A stretch of 32,937 bases of DNA from an uncultured bacterium (GTDB lineage Bacteria; Verrucomicrobiota; Kiritimatiellia; RFP12; UBA1067). Numbering within the stretch: the first letter of the stretch is position 1; each line of letters begins with the position of its first letter. The translations under genes were made by a program, and so were the position numbers. The DNA is taken from NCBI GenBank assembly GCA_902779075.1, contig CACZAK010000064.1:1-32937 (forward strand). The letters run 5' to 3'. Below the pieces are notes generated by a model. It worked only from the letters and a program-made list of their open reading frames with translations, had not been told where the DNA came from and did no database searches. Shown here piece after piece: positions 7,090 through 13,916 of the stretch.

Positions 7090-10000
7090 TTACAAGCCGA
7101 CGATCGACTTGATGTCGTCGTAGGTGAGTTTCTCCATCACCTGCGTGTCGGTGGTGCCCACGGTGGCGTCGATCACGGCCTGCTTCTTCTGCTGGAGCGC
7201 GAGGACGCGCTCCTCCACGCTGTTCTCGGCGATCATCTTCACCACGTACACCGTGCGCTTCTGTCCGATGCGGTGCGCGCGGTCCGTCGCCTGGTCCTCC
7301 ACCGCCGGGTTCCACCACGGATCGAAATGCACCACCATGTCCGCGCCCGTGAGGTTGAGCCCCGTGCCGCCCGCGTGGAGCGAGATGAGGAACAGCGGGA
7401 TCGACTCGTCCGTGTTGAACGTACGGCATTCGCCAAGGCGGTCTTTCGTGGAACCATCGAGGTAGCAGTAACGGATGCCACGCGCCTCCAGCTCGTTGCG
7501 CAAAATCGTGAGCATCGTCACGAACTGGCTGAACACGAGCACGCGGTGTCCACCGTCCATTGCCTCGTCGAGCATCTCGAAGAAGACTTCGAGCTTCCCG
7601 GAGAGGTCGTGGTTCGTGGTTTGTGGTTCGTGGTTTGTGGTTCGTGGGTTCTTTTCCCGGTATTCTTTGAGGAGTTCGAGGTGGCATGAGACCTGGCGAA
7701 GGCGCATGAGGAGCGCGAGGATCTCGAACTTCGACTTCGCGAAGCCCTTCGCCTTCACCATGTCGCCGATTTTCCCCTTCGCCTCGGCGAGGAGTCGGTT
7801 GTACCAGCTCTGCTGTTCGGGCGTCATCGGACAATACGCCACCTTCACGATCTTGTCCGGCAGATCCTTCGCCACGGTCTGCTTCAGACGCCGGAGGATG
7901 AACGGGTGCAGCTTGTGGCGCAGACGCTCCTGCGCCGCCCGCCCTTCTTCGCCGCCGCACGCGATCGGCTGTTCCACGCGCACGCTGAACGTGTCGTACC
8001 CGCCGAGGTAATCGGGCAGGAGGAAATCGAAGATGCTCCACACGTCCGCGACGGAATTCTCCACTGGCGTACCGGTGAGGACGAGCTTCTGGAGGCCGTT
8101 CAATCGCTTCGCGCTCTTCGCGTTGCGCGTAGTGCGGTTCTTGATGTGCTGCGCCTCGTCGAGCACGATCACGCTGAAGGTCCGGTCAAGGTAGGCGTCC
8201 TCGAGGTCGCGCTGCAGAAGCGCGTAGGAGGTGATCACGAGGTCGGCCTCGGGAATGCGGGCAAAGGCGTCCGCGCGGTCGGGTCCCGATACGACAAGCC
8301 GCTTCAACCACGGCGTGAACTTCTCCGCCTCGGCGTTCCAGTTCTGGACGAGCGACGTGGGGCACACCACGAGCGCGGGCTTGCCGCGCGCCTCCGGGTC
8401 GATGCGCTCAAGCGAAATCCACGTGAGCGTCTGGAGCGTCTTGCCGAGGCCCATTTCGTCCGCAAGCAGACCCGACAGCCCGCTCTTTTCGAGGAAGCGC
8501 ATCCAGTAGACGCCCTGTTTCTGATAGGGACGCAACACGCCCTCCAGCTGTCCTAGGTCGACGGGCTCGAACTTCGCGTCTTCGTCCTTCGCACGCGTGG
8601 CGGAGAGCTCGCGCCACGTCGGCGCGGCTTCATCCTCGAAGTCCACCTCGTCGAAACTCGTGAGCGCGCCGCGCACGTAGGGGGCGTACACGCGCGGGAG
8701 GCGGAAGTGTCCCGGACGCGCCGCCGTGCCCGTCTCGGAGCAGTCCGCGAACACGCCGCGCATTTCCTCGACGGCGCCGATGTTTAGGAGATACGTGCCC
8801 TCGGACGTCATCAGGTAGGAGTCGCCCCGGTTGATCGCGCCCTGGATTTCGGACTGCGAGACCTTCCGCGAACCCGCCTCGAAGGTATAGCCGACCTCGA
8901 ACGCGCCGCCGGGCGCGTCCGACACGTCCACCACCGGCACGATGCGCGGCAACCCGTCGAGCGCGGACGAAAGCCGTTCGGAATACGTGACCTTCCAGCC
9001 CATCCTCCTCATCCGCGGCTCCCCGCTGCCGAGGAAGTTCAGCACGTCGCGTGGTTCGGTAATGAACCAACGGTCGGAGTCGGACGGCTCGAAGCCGAGT
9101 TTCGGGAGTATCGCAAGGGCTGCCTGCTCCGCTTTCAGGTTGCGCACGTGGTAGAGGAGCATGTCGCTGGGATCGGGACGGCAGATGGCGTCCGGCCCAG
9201 CCGGCGCGCCGCAGCCGATTTCCTGTTCGCCGTAGCGCGCGAAGAGCTGGGCGGAGATGGACGCGCGCGAGCCGGAGAGCTTCACGTGGATCACGGGCGC
9301 GTCCGGCACGAAGCGGAAGAAATCCTCGCTTGGCGACATCTGCACCTCGATTTGCTGGCGCAACACGGGCAGATTATTTCGGATGAACGCCGGCATCACC
9401 TCGCGCGGAATCACCTCGTCGTGCCGATAAATGCTCTGGAACGGTCCCTTCAGCACGTTCGCAAGCGGCACGAACATGGGCGTGCCCTCGCCCTGCTCCG
9501 TAAGCGGCGTGGTCCACACGAAACCCGTTGAGCCGTGTACGAGGAAACGGTCCGCAGAGGCCACGTGCTCGAACGGCAGCTCCGCCCACGGAAACAACTC
9601 GAACTGTCCGTCCTCCTCGAAATACTCCGCCTTCAGCACGCACCGCGCGCGCGCGGCCTGCGTGCGCATGGCGAGGATGTTGAGGAAGTCGCCGGGGACG
9701 AGCTTGATGTCGGACGTCGCCGGACCCGCACAGACATCCTCCAGCACGCTGAGGAGGTTGTCGTCGCCCTTCGAGAGATGCACGCCTTCCCGCAGCGCGG
9801 GCTCCTCCGGCGCGTGGCGCACGCCCGCCTCGTCCACGAGCGCGAGATGCGCCTGCACGCCGCCCGCGTAGAACTCGCGCACGAAGTCGCGTCCCCACGT
9901 GAGCAGCACGCGCATGCGCGGGCCGGTGAGTTTCCGCTGGATGTACGCGCTCGGATCGATCTCCGCCACGCGCTGCGCCGCACGACGCTCGGCCTGGTGC

Positions 10001-10317
10001 TTCGCCTCGGCCTCGGGGTCGTTCATCCGGTACATCAGCATGAGGGCGATGGCGACGACATGCGGACACACCATCGCGAATTCCTTGTTCGTCTTGCAGG
10101 GGCATTGCGACTGGATGTGTCCGTCGTCGAACAGCTTGAAACCGGTGCGCATGTCCCAGCCGCTGGACAGCGTGATTGCGCCTGTCGCCTCATGGGTTTC
10201 AGGGTTCCACTCGGCATTCACCACCGCTCCGCGCTTGCCCAGCTGCAGCGCCTGGCTGAACACGGAATCCCCGCCCCAGCCGATGAGCATCTTGTGCGTG
10301 AAATCTTTGGGAGTCAT
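7090..10317 (-). CDS. SNF2-family helicase/ATPase with N-terminal SWIM zinc finger
   Basis: A 1075-residue Swi2/Snf2-type DNA translocase. A SWIM zinc finger is visible at residues 72-86 (C72, C74, C84, H86, in CPCKTNKEFAMVCPH). A long middle region of unassigned fold follows, then the SNF2 motor: Walker A ADEMGLGKT (~620), DEAQH motif II (~719), LTGTPVENS motif III, and the C-terminal RecA lobe with VFSQFV, SLHAGGTGLNLT and the motif VI ATDRAHRIGQ. Such proteins remodel protein-DNA complexes; the bacterial SWIM-SNF2 class is widespread but poorly characterised. Residues ~889-903 (NPRTTNHEPQTTNHD) come from a tandem 14-bp minisatellite placed between the two RecA lobes. The start overlaps the tatD stop (ATGA, 10314-10317). 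Confidence 0.93.
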   Translation of the reverse strand: MTPKDFTHKMLIGWGGDSVFSQALQLGKRGAVVNAEWNPETHEATGAITLSSGWDMRTGFKLFDDGHIQSQCPCKTNKEFAMVCPHVVAIALMLMYRMNDPEAEAKHQAERRAAQRVAEIDPSAYIQRKLTGPRMRVLLTWGRDFVREFYAGGVQAHLALVDEAGVRHAPEEPALREGVHLSKGDDNLLSVLEDVCAGPATSDIKLVPGDFLNILAMRTQAARARCVLKAEYFEEDGQFELFPWAELPFEHVASADRFLVHGSTGFVWTTPLTEQGEGTPMFVPLANVLKGPFQSIYRHDEVIPREVMPAFIRNNLPVLRQQIEVQMSPSEDFFRFVPDAPVIHVKLSGSRASISAQLFARYGEQEIGCGAPAGPDAICRPDPSDMLLYHVRNLKAEQAALAILPKLGFEPSDSDRWFITEPRDVLNFLGSGEPRMRRMGWKVTYSERLSSALDGLPRIVPVVDVSDAPGGAFEVGYTFEAGSRKVSQSEIQGAINRGDSYLMTSEGTYLLNIGAVEEMRGVFADCSETGTAARPGHFRLPRVYAPYVRGALTSFDEVDFEDEAAPTWRELSATRAKDEDAKFEPVDLGQLEGVLRPYQKQGVYWMRFLEKSGLSGLLADEMGLGKTLQTLTWISLERIDPEARGKPALVVCPTSLVQNWNAEAEKFTPWLKRLVVSGPDRADAFARIPEADLVITSYALLQRDLEDAYLDRTFSVIVLDEAQHIKNRTTRNAKSAKRLNGLQKLVLTGTPVENSVADVWSIFDFLLPDYLGGYDTFSVRVEQPIACGGEEGRAAQERLRHKLHPFILRRLKQTVAKDLPDKIVKVAYCPMTPEQQSWYNRLLAEAKGKIGDMVKAKGFAKSKFEILALLMRLRQVSCHLELLKEYREKNPRTTNHEPQTTNHDLSGKLEVFFEMLDEAMDGGHRVLVFSQFVTMLTILRNELEARGIRYCYLDGSTKDRLGECRTFNTDESIPLFLISLHAGGTGLNLTGADMVVHFDPWWNPAVEDQATDRAHRIGQKRTVYVVKMIAENSVEERVLALQQKKQAVIDATVGTTDTQVMEKLTYDDIKSIVGL
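7607..7648 (-). repeat. In-frame minisatellite in the SNF2 helicase gene
   Basis: On the coding strand the motif CCACGAACCACAAA repeats about two and a half times and is translated as a Thr/Asn/His-rich stretch (TTNHEPQTTNHD). The unit is 14 bp, not a multiple of three, so each copy is read in a shifted frame. Confidence 0.8.
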
Positions 10318-11093
10318 GCCAGCACCTCCACGAAACGCGCAGCGTTCGCGTCCACGGCCGCCTCCAGCGCGGCCGCGTCCATCCCGCGCAGTTCCGCGAG
10401 TTTGCGCATGATTTCATCGGGAGAAGGTCGCGGTTGTTCCGGCGCGCTCGGCGAGCGCGCCCTACCAGGGGAATAATCCGCATCGGTCTCCACAAGAAGG
10501 CGCTCCAGCGGAATCTTCTTCACTAGCGCACGGTAATTGACGGCGTGGTCGTTGAGCAGCGCCGCTCCGACGCCCACGAATCCATTGAGCGCCGCAATAT
10601 CCGGCAACAAGCCGCCGCTCCGCGAAAAGCCGTGGAAGAGGAACGCGGGGATACTTCCCGCATACGGCCGGCACGCCGCCACCACTTCGCCCCAACACTT
10701 CGCGCCGTGCAGTACCACAGGACGCTGGAACTCCGCCGCGATTTCAAGCTGCGCGGCAAACACCGCACGCTGCGCCGGATCAATCACGCGACTCTTCAGC
10801 CGGTCAAGCCCGATCTCGCCCACGCCTACATGCGCATCCGCCTCCAGCACCGCCCGCAACTCCGCCGCAAATTCTCCATCCTGGTAGGGACGCCTCGCCG
10901 AGGCGTCCGCCGCACATTCGCCACCTTGGTAGGGACGCCTCGCCGAGGCGTCCGCCGCACATTCGCCACCTTGGTAGGGCGCGCGCCCCGCGCGCGCCGC
11001 CTCCCACGGGTGCACCCCGTAGAAGCGAAACTCACGCCCGCCGACGGTCAAAAAGGTGGCATAGCCGTCGCGATGGTAGTGGGCGTCCGTCAT
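10314..11093 (-). CDS. TatD-family metal-dependent hydrolase with in-frame palindromic repeat insertions
   Basis: A 259-residue amidohydrolase-fold protein of the TatD/YcfH DNase family. Visible metal-site residues: DAHYH at the N-terminus (D-x-H-x-H), GVHPWE, the glutamate in VGVGEIGLD, histidines in VVLHG and FLFHGFSR, and the aspartate in LLVETDADY. Two regions are not family sequence. Residues ~37-72 hold a repeat with a 15-residue period (YQGGECAADASARRP and variants), from three palindromic elements, in the loop after HPWE. SPGRARSPSAPEQ after ETDADY comes from another element. Both lie in expected surface loops, so activity may persist; this is inference. ATG at 11091-11093 overlaps the upstream TGA and the stop overlaps the helicase start. 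Confidence 0.9.
   Translation of the reverse strand: MTDAHYHRDGYATFLTVGGREFRFYGVHPWEAARAGRAPYQGGECAADASARRPYQGGECAADASARRPYQDGEFAAELRAVLEADAHVGVGEIGLDRLKSRVIDPAQRAVFAAQLEIAAEFQRPVVLHGAKCWGEVVAACRPYAGSIPAFLFHGFSRSGGLLPDIAALNGFVGVGAALLNDHAVNYRALVKKIPLERLLVETDADYSPGRARSPSAPEQPRPSPDEIMRKLAELRGMDAAALEAAVDANAARFVEVLA
10441..10466 (-). repeat. GGTAGGG palindromic element near the 3' end of tatD
   Basis: On the coding (minus) strand GGTAGGG (10460-10466) runs into a 9-bp stem, 10441-10449 with 10453-10461, 3-base loop. It is translated as GRARSPSAP, in the same reading phase as the murC copy. Confidence 0.8.
10883..10998 (+). repeat. Array of three GGTAGGG palindromic elements with 45-bp period inside tatD
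   Basis: Elements begin at 10883, 10928 and 10973, exactly 45 bp apart. The first two have arms of the GACGCCTCG type, the third the alternating-GC type also seen at 3044-3070. All have the GGTAGGG head on the plus strand, opposite to the gene. The spacer GCCGCACATTCGCCACC is shared between units. The 45-bp period keeps the tatD frame and gives a 15-residue protein repeat. Confidence 0.88.
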
Positions 11094-11752
11094 TGCGCCG
11101 CCTCCTCAGGCATGAAGGTGAAGAGAAAGCCTCCGCTCGCGGCAAGGTCGATGAAGAGGCGCGCATCGGGCGCGATGCCGGGGAGGATGTTTTGCGAGAC
11201 GGCGGAAACGCCGTCTCTTAGAACATCCACGGAGTAGGAAGTAACGCGCAAATCAGGCGGCGTCAATTCCCACACATCCTCGAAGCGCACCGTGAGTGTG
11301 GTGGCATCTACGGTGAAGCCCCCCACCTGCCATACGGCCCCGGTAGGGCGGTCGCCCCGCGACCGCCGCACAGCCCCGGTAGGGCGGTCGCCCCGCGACC
11401 ACCGCAACCTCCGCGCGAAAACGAGAAAATCATCCGGCTCGCCGCGCATGACGTGAAAGGCTTCGCCCTCGCCGTCGATTCCAAGAAATGCCCGAAACGC
11501 CGCGCGCGCGGGCGGCGTCACGGCTTCGCCGAAAACCGGCTCCGGCAGCGGCCCGTGCGCGAACGGCACCACGCAAAAGGCCGCCGTGAGCAGATCGCGC
11601 CCATCGGCGAGCGCGAGGGAATCAACTGCTGGATCGGTGGCAAGGCGCGCCTCTGCAAGGTCTGCGGGACGCCTCCACGCGCGCGACGGACACCCCGGGC
11701 TTTCCGACCAGAGTTCTCCGTCGCGCCAGAAGAGCTGGGCGATGACGTTCAC
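11090..11752 (-). CDS. Protein of unknown function carrying two in-frame palindromic elements
   Basis: A ~220-residue protein not recognised from any family; no signal peptide, membrane segment or catalytic motif is evident. A duplicated 12-residue unit (RRSRGDRPTGAV, with the first copy reading WSRGDRPTGAV) in the middle comes from two palindromic elements and splits the protein into an N-terminal half (AFCVVPFAHGPLP) and a C-terminal half (VTSYSVDVLRDGVSAV). GTG at 11750-11752 overlaps the pyrE TGA as GTGA, matching the spacing of every other junction in this operon, so it is preferred. In-frame ATG codons at 11788 and 11812 would overlap pyrE by 40-64 bases. The stop overlaps the tatD start. 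Confidence 0.6.
   Translation of the reverse strand: MNVIAQLFWRDGELWSESPGCPSRAWRRPADLAEARLATDPAVDSLALADGRDLLTAAFCVVPFAHGPLPEPVFGEAVTPPARAAFRAFLGIDGEGEAFHVMRGEPDDFLVFARRLRWSRGDRPTGAVRRSRGDRPTGAVWQVGGFTVDATTLTVRFEDVWELTPPDLRVTSYSVDVLRDGVSAVSQNILPGIAPDARLFIDLAASGGFLFTFMPEEAAQ
11342..11403 (+). repeat. Two GGTAGGG palindromic elements with 36-bp period in the unknown gene
   Basis: Elements begin at 11342 and 11378. Both have the same arms as the murC copy (GCGGTCGC/GCGACCGC), with one substitution near the end of the second. The head is on the plus strand while the gene is on the minus strand, so these are translated antisense relative to the murC copy. The 36-bp period gives a 12-residue protein repeat. 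Confidence 0.87.
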
Positions 11753-12338
11753 GAGCCGGGGTGGACGGGATGTCCACCGGCCGCGCATAGCGGACAAGAA
11801 GCCGGCTCCCACGTTGTGGGCTGTATCTGCACAAGCGAGAACATCGGGATGTCGCCGAACTTCACGCTGCCCTTGGAGCGGTCCACGAGCAGCACCACTG
11901 CGGCCACTTCCGCGCCGGCGGCCTTCACGAGGTCGATCGTCTCCTGCACGCGGCCGCCCTTCGTCACCACGTCCTCGGCCACAACGTAGCGTTCTCCGGG
12001 CTTGAGGGAGAAGCGGCGCATCGCGAGCTTCGTGACGGGCTTGCCCGTGGCGTCAACCTCGTCGCCAGCCTGCACCTTCTCGGCGAACACGCACTTGGTG
12101 TCGAGCGCGCGGGCGACCTCGTGTCCCACGAGGATTCCTCCCACGGCTGGCGAAATCACGCCGTCGATCGCGCCGATGTCGCAGGCGTCCTTCATCTTGG
12201 CGACGAGTTCGTCGCAGAGGCGCGCGGCGATGCGCGGGTAGCGCAGCACGTTGGCGCACTGGAAGTAGCGGTCGGAGTGGAGTTTCGAGCGGAGCTCGTA
12301 TCGGCGAATATCTTGAGGATTTCCTCTTCTGTCATCAT
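11749..12338 (-). pseudogene. pyrE: pyrE (orotate phosphoribosyltransferase), frameshifted near the 5' end
   Basis: Most of a PyrE is readable: YELRSKLHSDRYFQCANVL, VISPAVGGILVGHEVARAL, and the phosphoribosyl-binding loop VVAEDVVTKGGRVQETI. PyrE converts orotate plus PRPP to OMP in pyrimidine synthesis. The expected start, ATG at 12336-12338, overlaps the upstream stop as ATGA and encodes MMTEEEILKIFADT, a good PyrE N-terminus. That frame is shifted from the body of the gene: after ADT the family normally has about eight residues (GALLEGHF-like) before the LRS segment. Here they are missing and the frame is off, as a deletion of about 25 bases at ~12297-12301 would produce. The span (590 bases) is not a multiple of three. 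It may be a real lesion, a strain variant or an assembly error; an internal GTG restart would lose ~30 residues. Confidence 0.8.
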
Positions 12339-12820
12339 GGTGTTGTTTCCTTTCCTTTTTCCTTAAGCGAATCGGGCAGCGCGAGCAGTTCCGCGTCGCG
12401 CGGACGCGCGGCGGACTCTGCTGCCTTGGCAAGCCCCTCAACTCCAGAGCGTGCGAGCGAGACGGGTAGAAGCCGCGGACGCTCTGCCGGCGCCGGACTG
12501 GGGACGCAATACGGGGAAGAGAACGCATTCCCGATTGGCAACGTACGCGGTGCGGGAACTGGTTCTTCGAATTCAAAGGCCGTGCGGCTCTCGCCGCCGC
12601 TGAGCCGCATGCGGGCCCGCAACTGCCACGACATGCGGCAGCTCTGCAACGCCGCAGCGTATGCGTTGTCGTCAAGCGTCACGAAGGAGGCGAACGGCTC
12701 AACCGTACCCTCCTCCGAAACCGGGGGGAAAATCGTCTTGCGCGGTATCTGCAGTACGAGCAGCAACGTGAACAGCGTAACTGCGGCCACTGGCCACCAT
12801 TCGTGGAAGAAGTCCCTCAT
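12335..12820 (-). CDS. Small single-pass membrane protein following exbD
   Basis: A 161-residue protein with one N-terminal membrane segment (WWPVAAVTLFTLLLVLQI, ~residues 8-25) and a soluble, proline-containing remainder (EFEEPVPAPRTLPIGN, SPAPAERPRLLPVSL). It is not recognised from a family. Its place right after exbD, with an ATGA overlap at each end, is where a TonB-like partner might sit. The topology (short cytoplasmic tail, one helix, periplasmic part) would fit, but no TonB C-terminal domain or long Pro-Lys/Pro-Glu spacer is seen. A role as a third component of the ExbB/ExbD machine is inference only. Confidence 0.65.
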   Translation of the reverse strand: MRDFFHEWWPVAAVTLFTLLLVLQIPRKTIFPPVSEEGTVEPFASFVTLDDNAYAAALQSCRMSWQLRARMRLSGGESRTAFEFEEPVPAPRTLPIGNAFSSPYCVPSPAPAERPRLLPVSLARSGVEGLAKAAESAARPRDAELLALPDSLKEKGKETTP

Positions 12821-13302
12821 TCGCGCCGCTCCGCGATCTGAACATGCGTAACGCCCGACGTGCGGGCGATTCCAGCGAGACGCAGGAGGTCGCCCGAAGA
12901 CACGCGCCGGTCTGCCAGCACCAGCAACGTGGAGTTGGCGGAGTTCTCCTGCACCCGCGCTACAAGCTGTTCGCGCAGAAGCGCGACGGACTGCGGATCG
13001 TCCAGCACGTACCGCGCGTCGTCGAAGAACGCTAGCGTGCCACCGTTCTCGCCCACGTTTGCGGACGGCAGCACGAGCATCGTCGCGCCTGGCACTACAG
13101 CCTGCCGCCCCGTAGACTTGGGGAGGTCGAACTCCACCCCAGGCGCCGCAGTGAGGCGGCCGTCGATGAGGCCGAACATCACAAGCAGAAGCGCCAGTGT
13201 GATCCACGGCGCCGCCGCGAACAGCGGCTTCGTCCAGCGCTCTCCGTGGCGCCAGATGCCCTCGGCCTGCGCCGGACGCCATCCCCACTCGCGGCCGGTC
13301 AT
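12817..13302 (-). CDS. exbD: ExbD/TolR-type biopolymer transport protein
   Basis: A 161-residue protein with one membrane helix at ~33-50 (WITLALLLVMFGLIDG) followed by a periplasmic domain containing VEFDLPKSTGRQAVVPGA, the usual ExbD start of the periplasmic fold, and an ending (LLVLADRRVSSGDLLRLAG, GVTHVQIAERRE) that matches the family's D-x-x-x-x-y/h-g-x-v pattern only loosely. ExbD works with ExbB as a proton-driven motor that energises an outer-membrane partner. It is shorter and more divergent in the membrane-proximal part than E. coli ExbD, and the usual aspartate position in the helix is best matched by the D of GLIDG. ATG at 13300-13302 overlaps the exbB stop, and the gene's own stop overlaps the next start. 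Confidence 0.75.
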   Translation of the reverse strand: MTGREWGWRPAQAEGIWRHGERWTKPLFAAAPWITLALLLVMFGLIDGRLTAAPGVEFDLPKSTGRQAVVPGATMLVLPSANVGENGGTLAFFDDARYVLDDPQSVALLREQLVARVQENSANSTLLVLADRRVSSGDLLRLAGIARTSGVTHVQIAERRE

Positions 13303-13916
13303 GCAACGGCCTCCCTGTGGGCGGCAAGGATGCCGAGTATCTCGCTCGCGGCGGCCTCGAGGTCGGCCGTGAGGTGGTCTAGGCGCACGCGGAGCATTCC
13401 GTACATCACCTGCACGGAAACGGCCACCACGATGCCCGCCGCGGCCGCGCCAAGCGTCTGCATCGCTCCGCCCATGAGGTCCACCCGCGCCACGAGGGGC
13501 TGTCCGCCAACCGCTATCACCACGCGCGCCATGCCCACTATGGTGCCGAGAAGACCGAGAAGCGGCGCGGACTGCGCGATGATGGCAAGCAGCGCGAGAC
13601 GCCGCTCGAAGCGCCCCACCTCGGCGCGGCCGGTCGTATCCACGGCCTCGCGCAAGATGCGCGCGGAGGCGGTGCGGTGCCGCACTGCCGCCGCGACGAT
13701 GCGCGCGACCGGAGCGGGAGTCTCGTCGCATAGCGCGAGGGCCTCTTCGGCGTTGCCCTGCTCCAGCACGTTTCCGACTCCGCGCACGAAATCCTCGTAG
13801 CCCATCTGCGCGCGCCTCAGCGCGATCAGACGGTTGAAGAACAGCAGCACGCTGGTCACCCCCAGCGCGATCAGCAGCCAGAACACGGGGCCGCCCAGCA
13901 TAGTCCAAACGCTCAT
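13299..13916 (-). CDS. exbB: MotA/TolQ/ExbB proton channel family protein
   Basis: A 205-residue protein with three membrane segments at ~10-28, ~109-130 and ~155-175. The signature APLLGLLGTIVGM (117-129) is the conserved ExbB/TolQ core, and the third helix begins LGAAAAGIVVAVS, typical of the proton-path helix. It forms the inner-membrane channel that couples the proton gradient to the adjacent ExbD. The gene overlaps the TPR gene stop (ATGA at 13913-13916) and the exbD start, so stoichiometry is probably controlled by coupled translation. Confidence 0.9.
   Translation of the reverse strand: MSVWTMLGGPVFWLLIALGVTSVLLFFNRLIALRRAQMGYEDFVRGVGNVLEQGNAEEALALCDETPAPVARIVAAAVRHRTASARILREAVDTTGRAEVGRFERRLALLAIIAQSAPLLGLLGTIVGMARVVIAVGGQPLVARVDLMGGAMQTLGAAAAGIVVAVSVQVMYGMLRVRLDHLTADLEAAASEILGILAAHREAVA

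Noticed and set aside
6950..8041. A 363-codon minus-strand frame overlapping the 3' end of the helicase gene
   Set aside because: It is Arg/Gly/Pro-rich shadow sequence of the SNF2 helicase frame, without motifs.
10883..10998. Possible CRISPR array because of regular 45-bp spacing
   Set aside because: The 'spacers' are the same sequence, the repeats lie in the tatD frame and there are no cas genes.
11753..11812. Longer start (ATG 11812 or 11788) for the unknown gene
   Set aside because: It would overlap the pyrE coding end by 40-64 bases, while GTG 11752 gives the GTGA junction seen throughout the operon.
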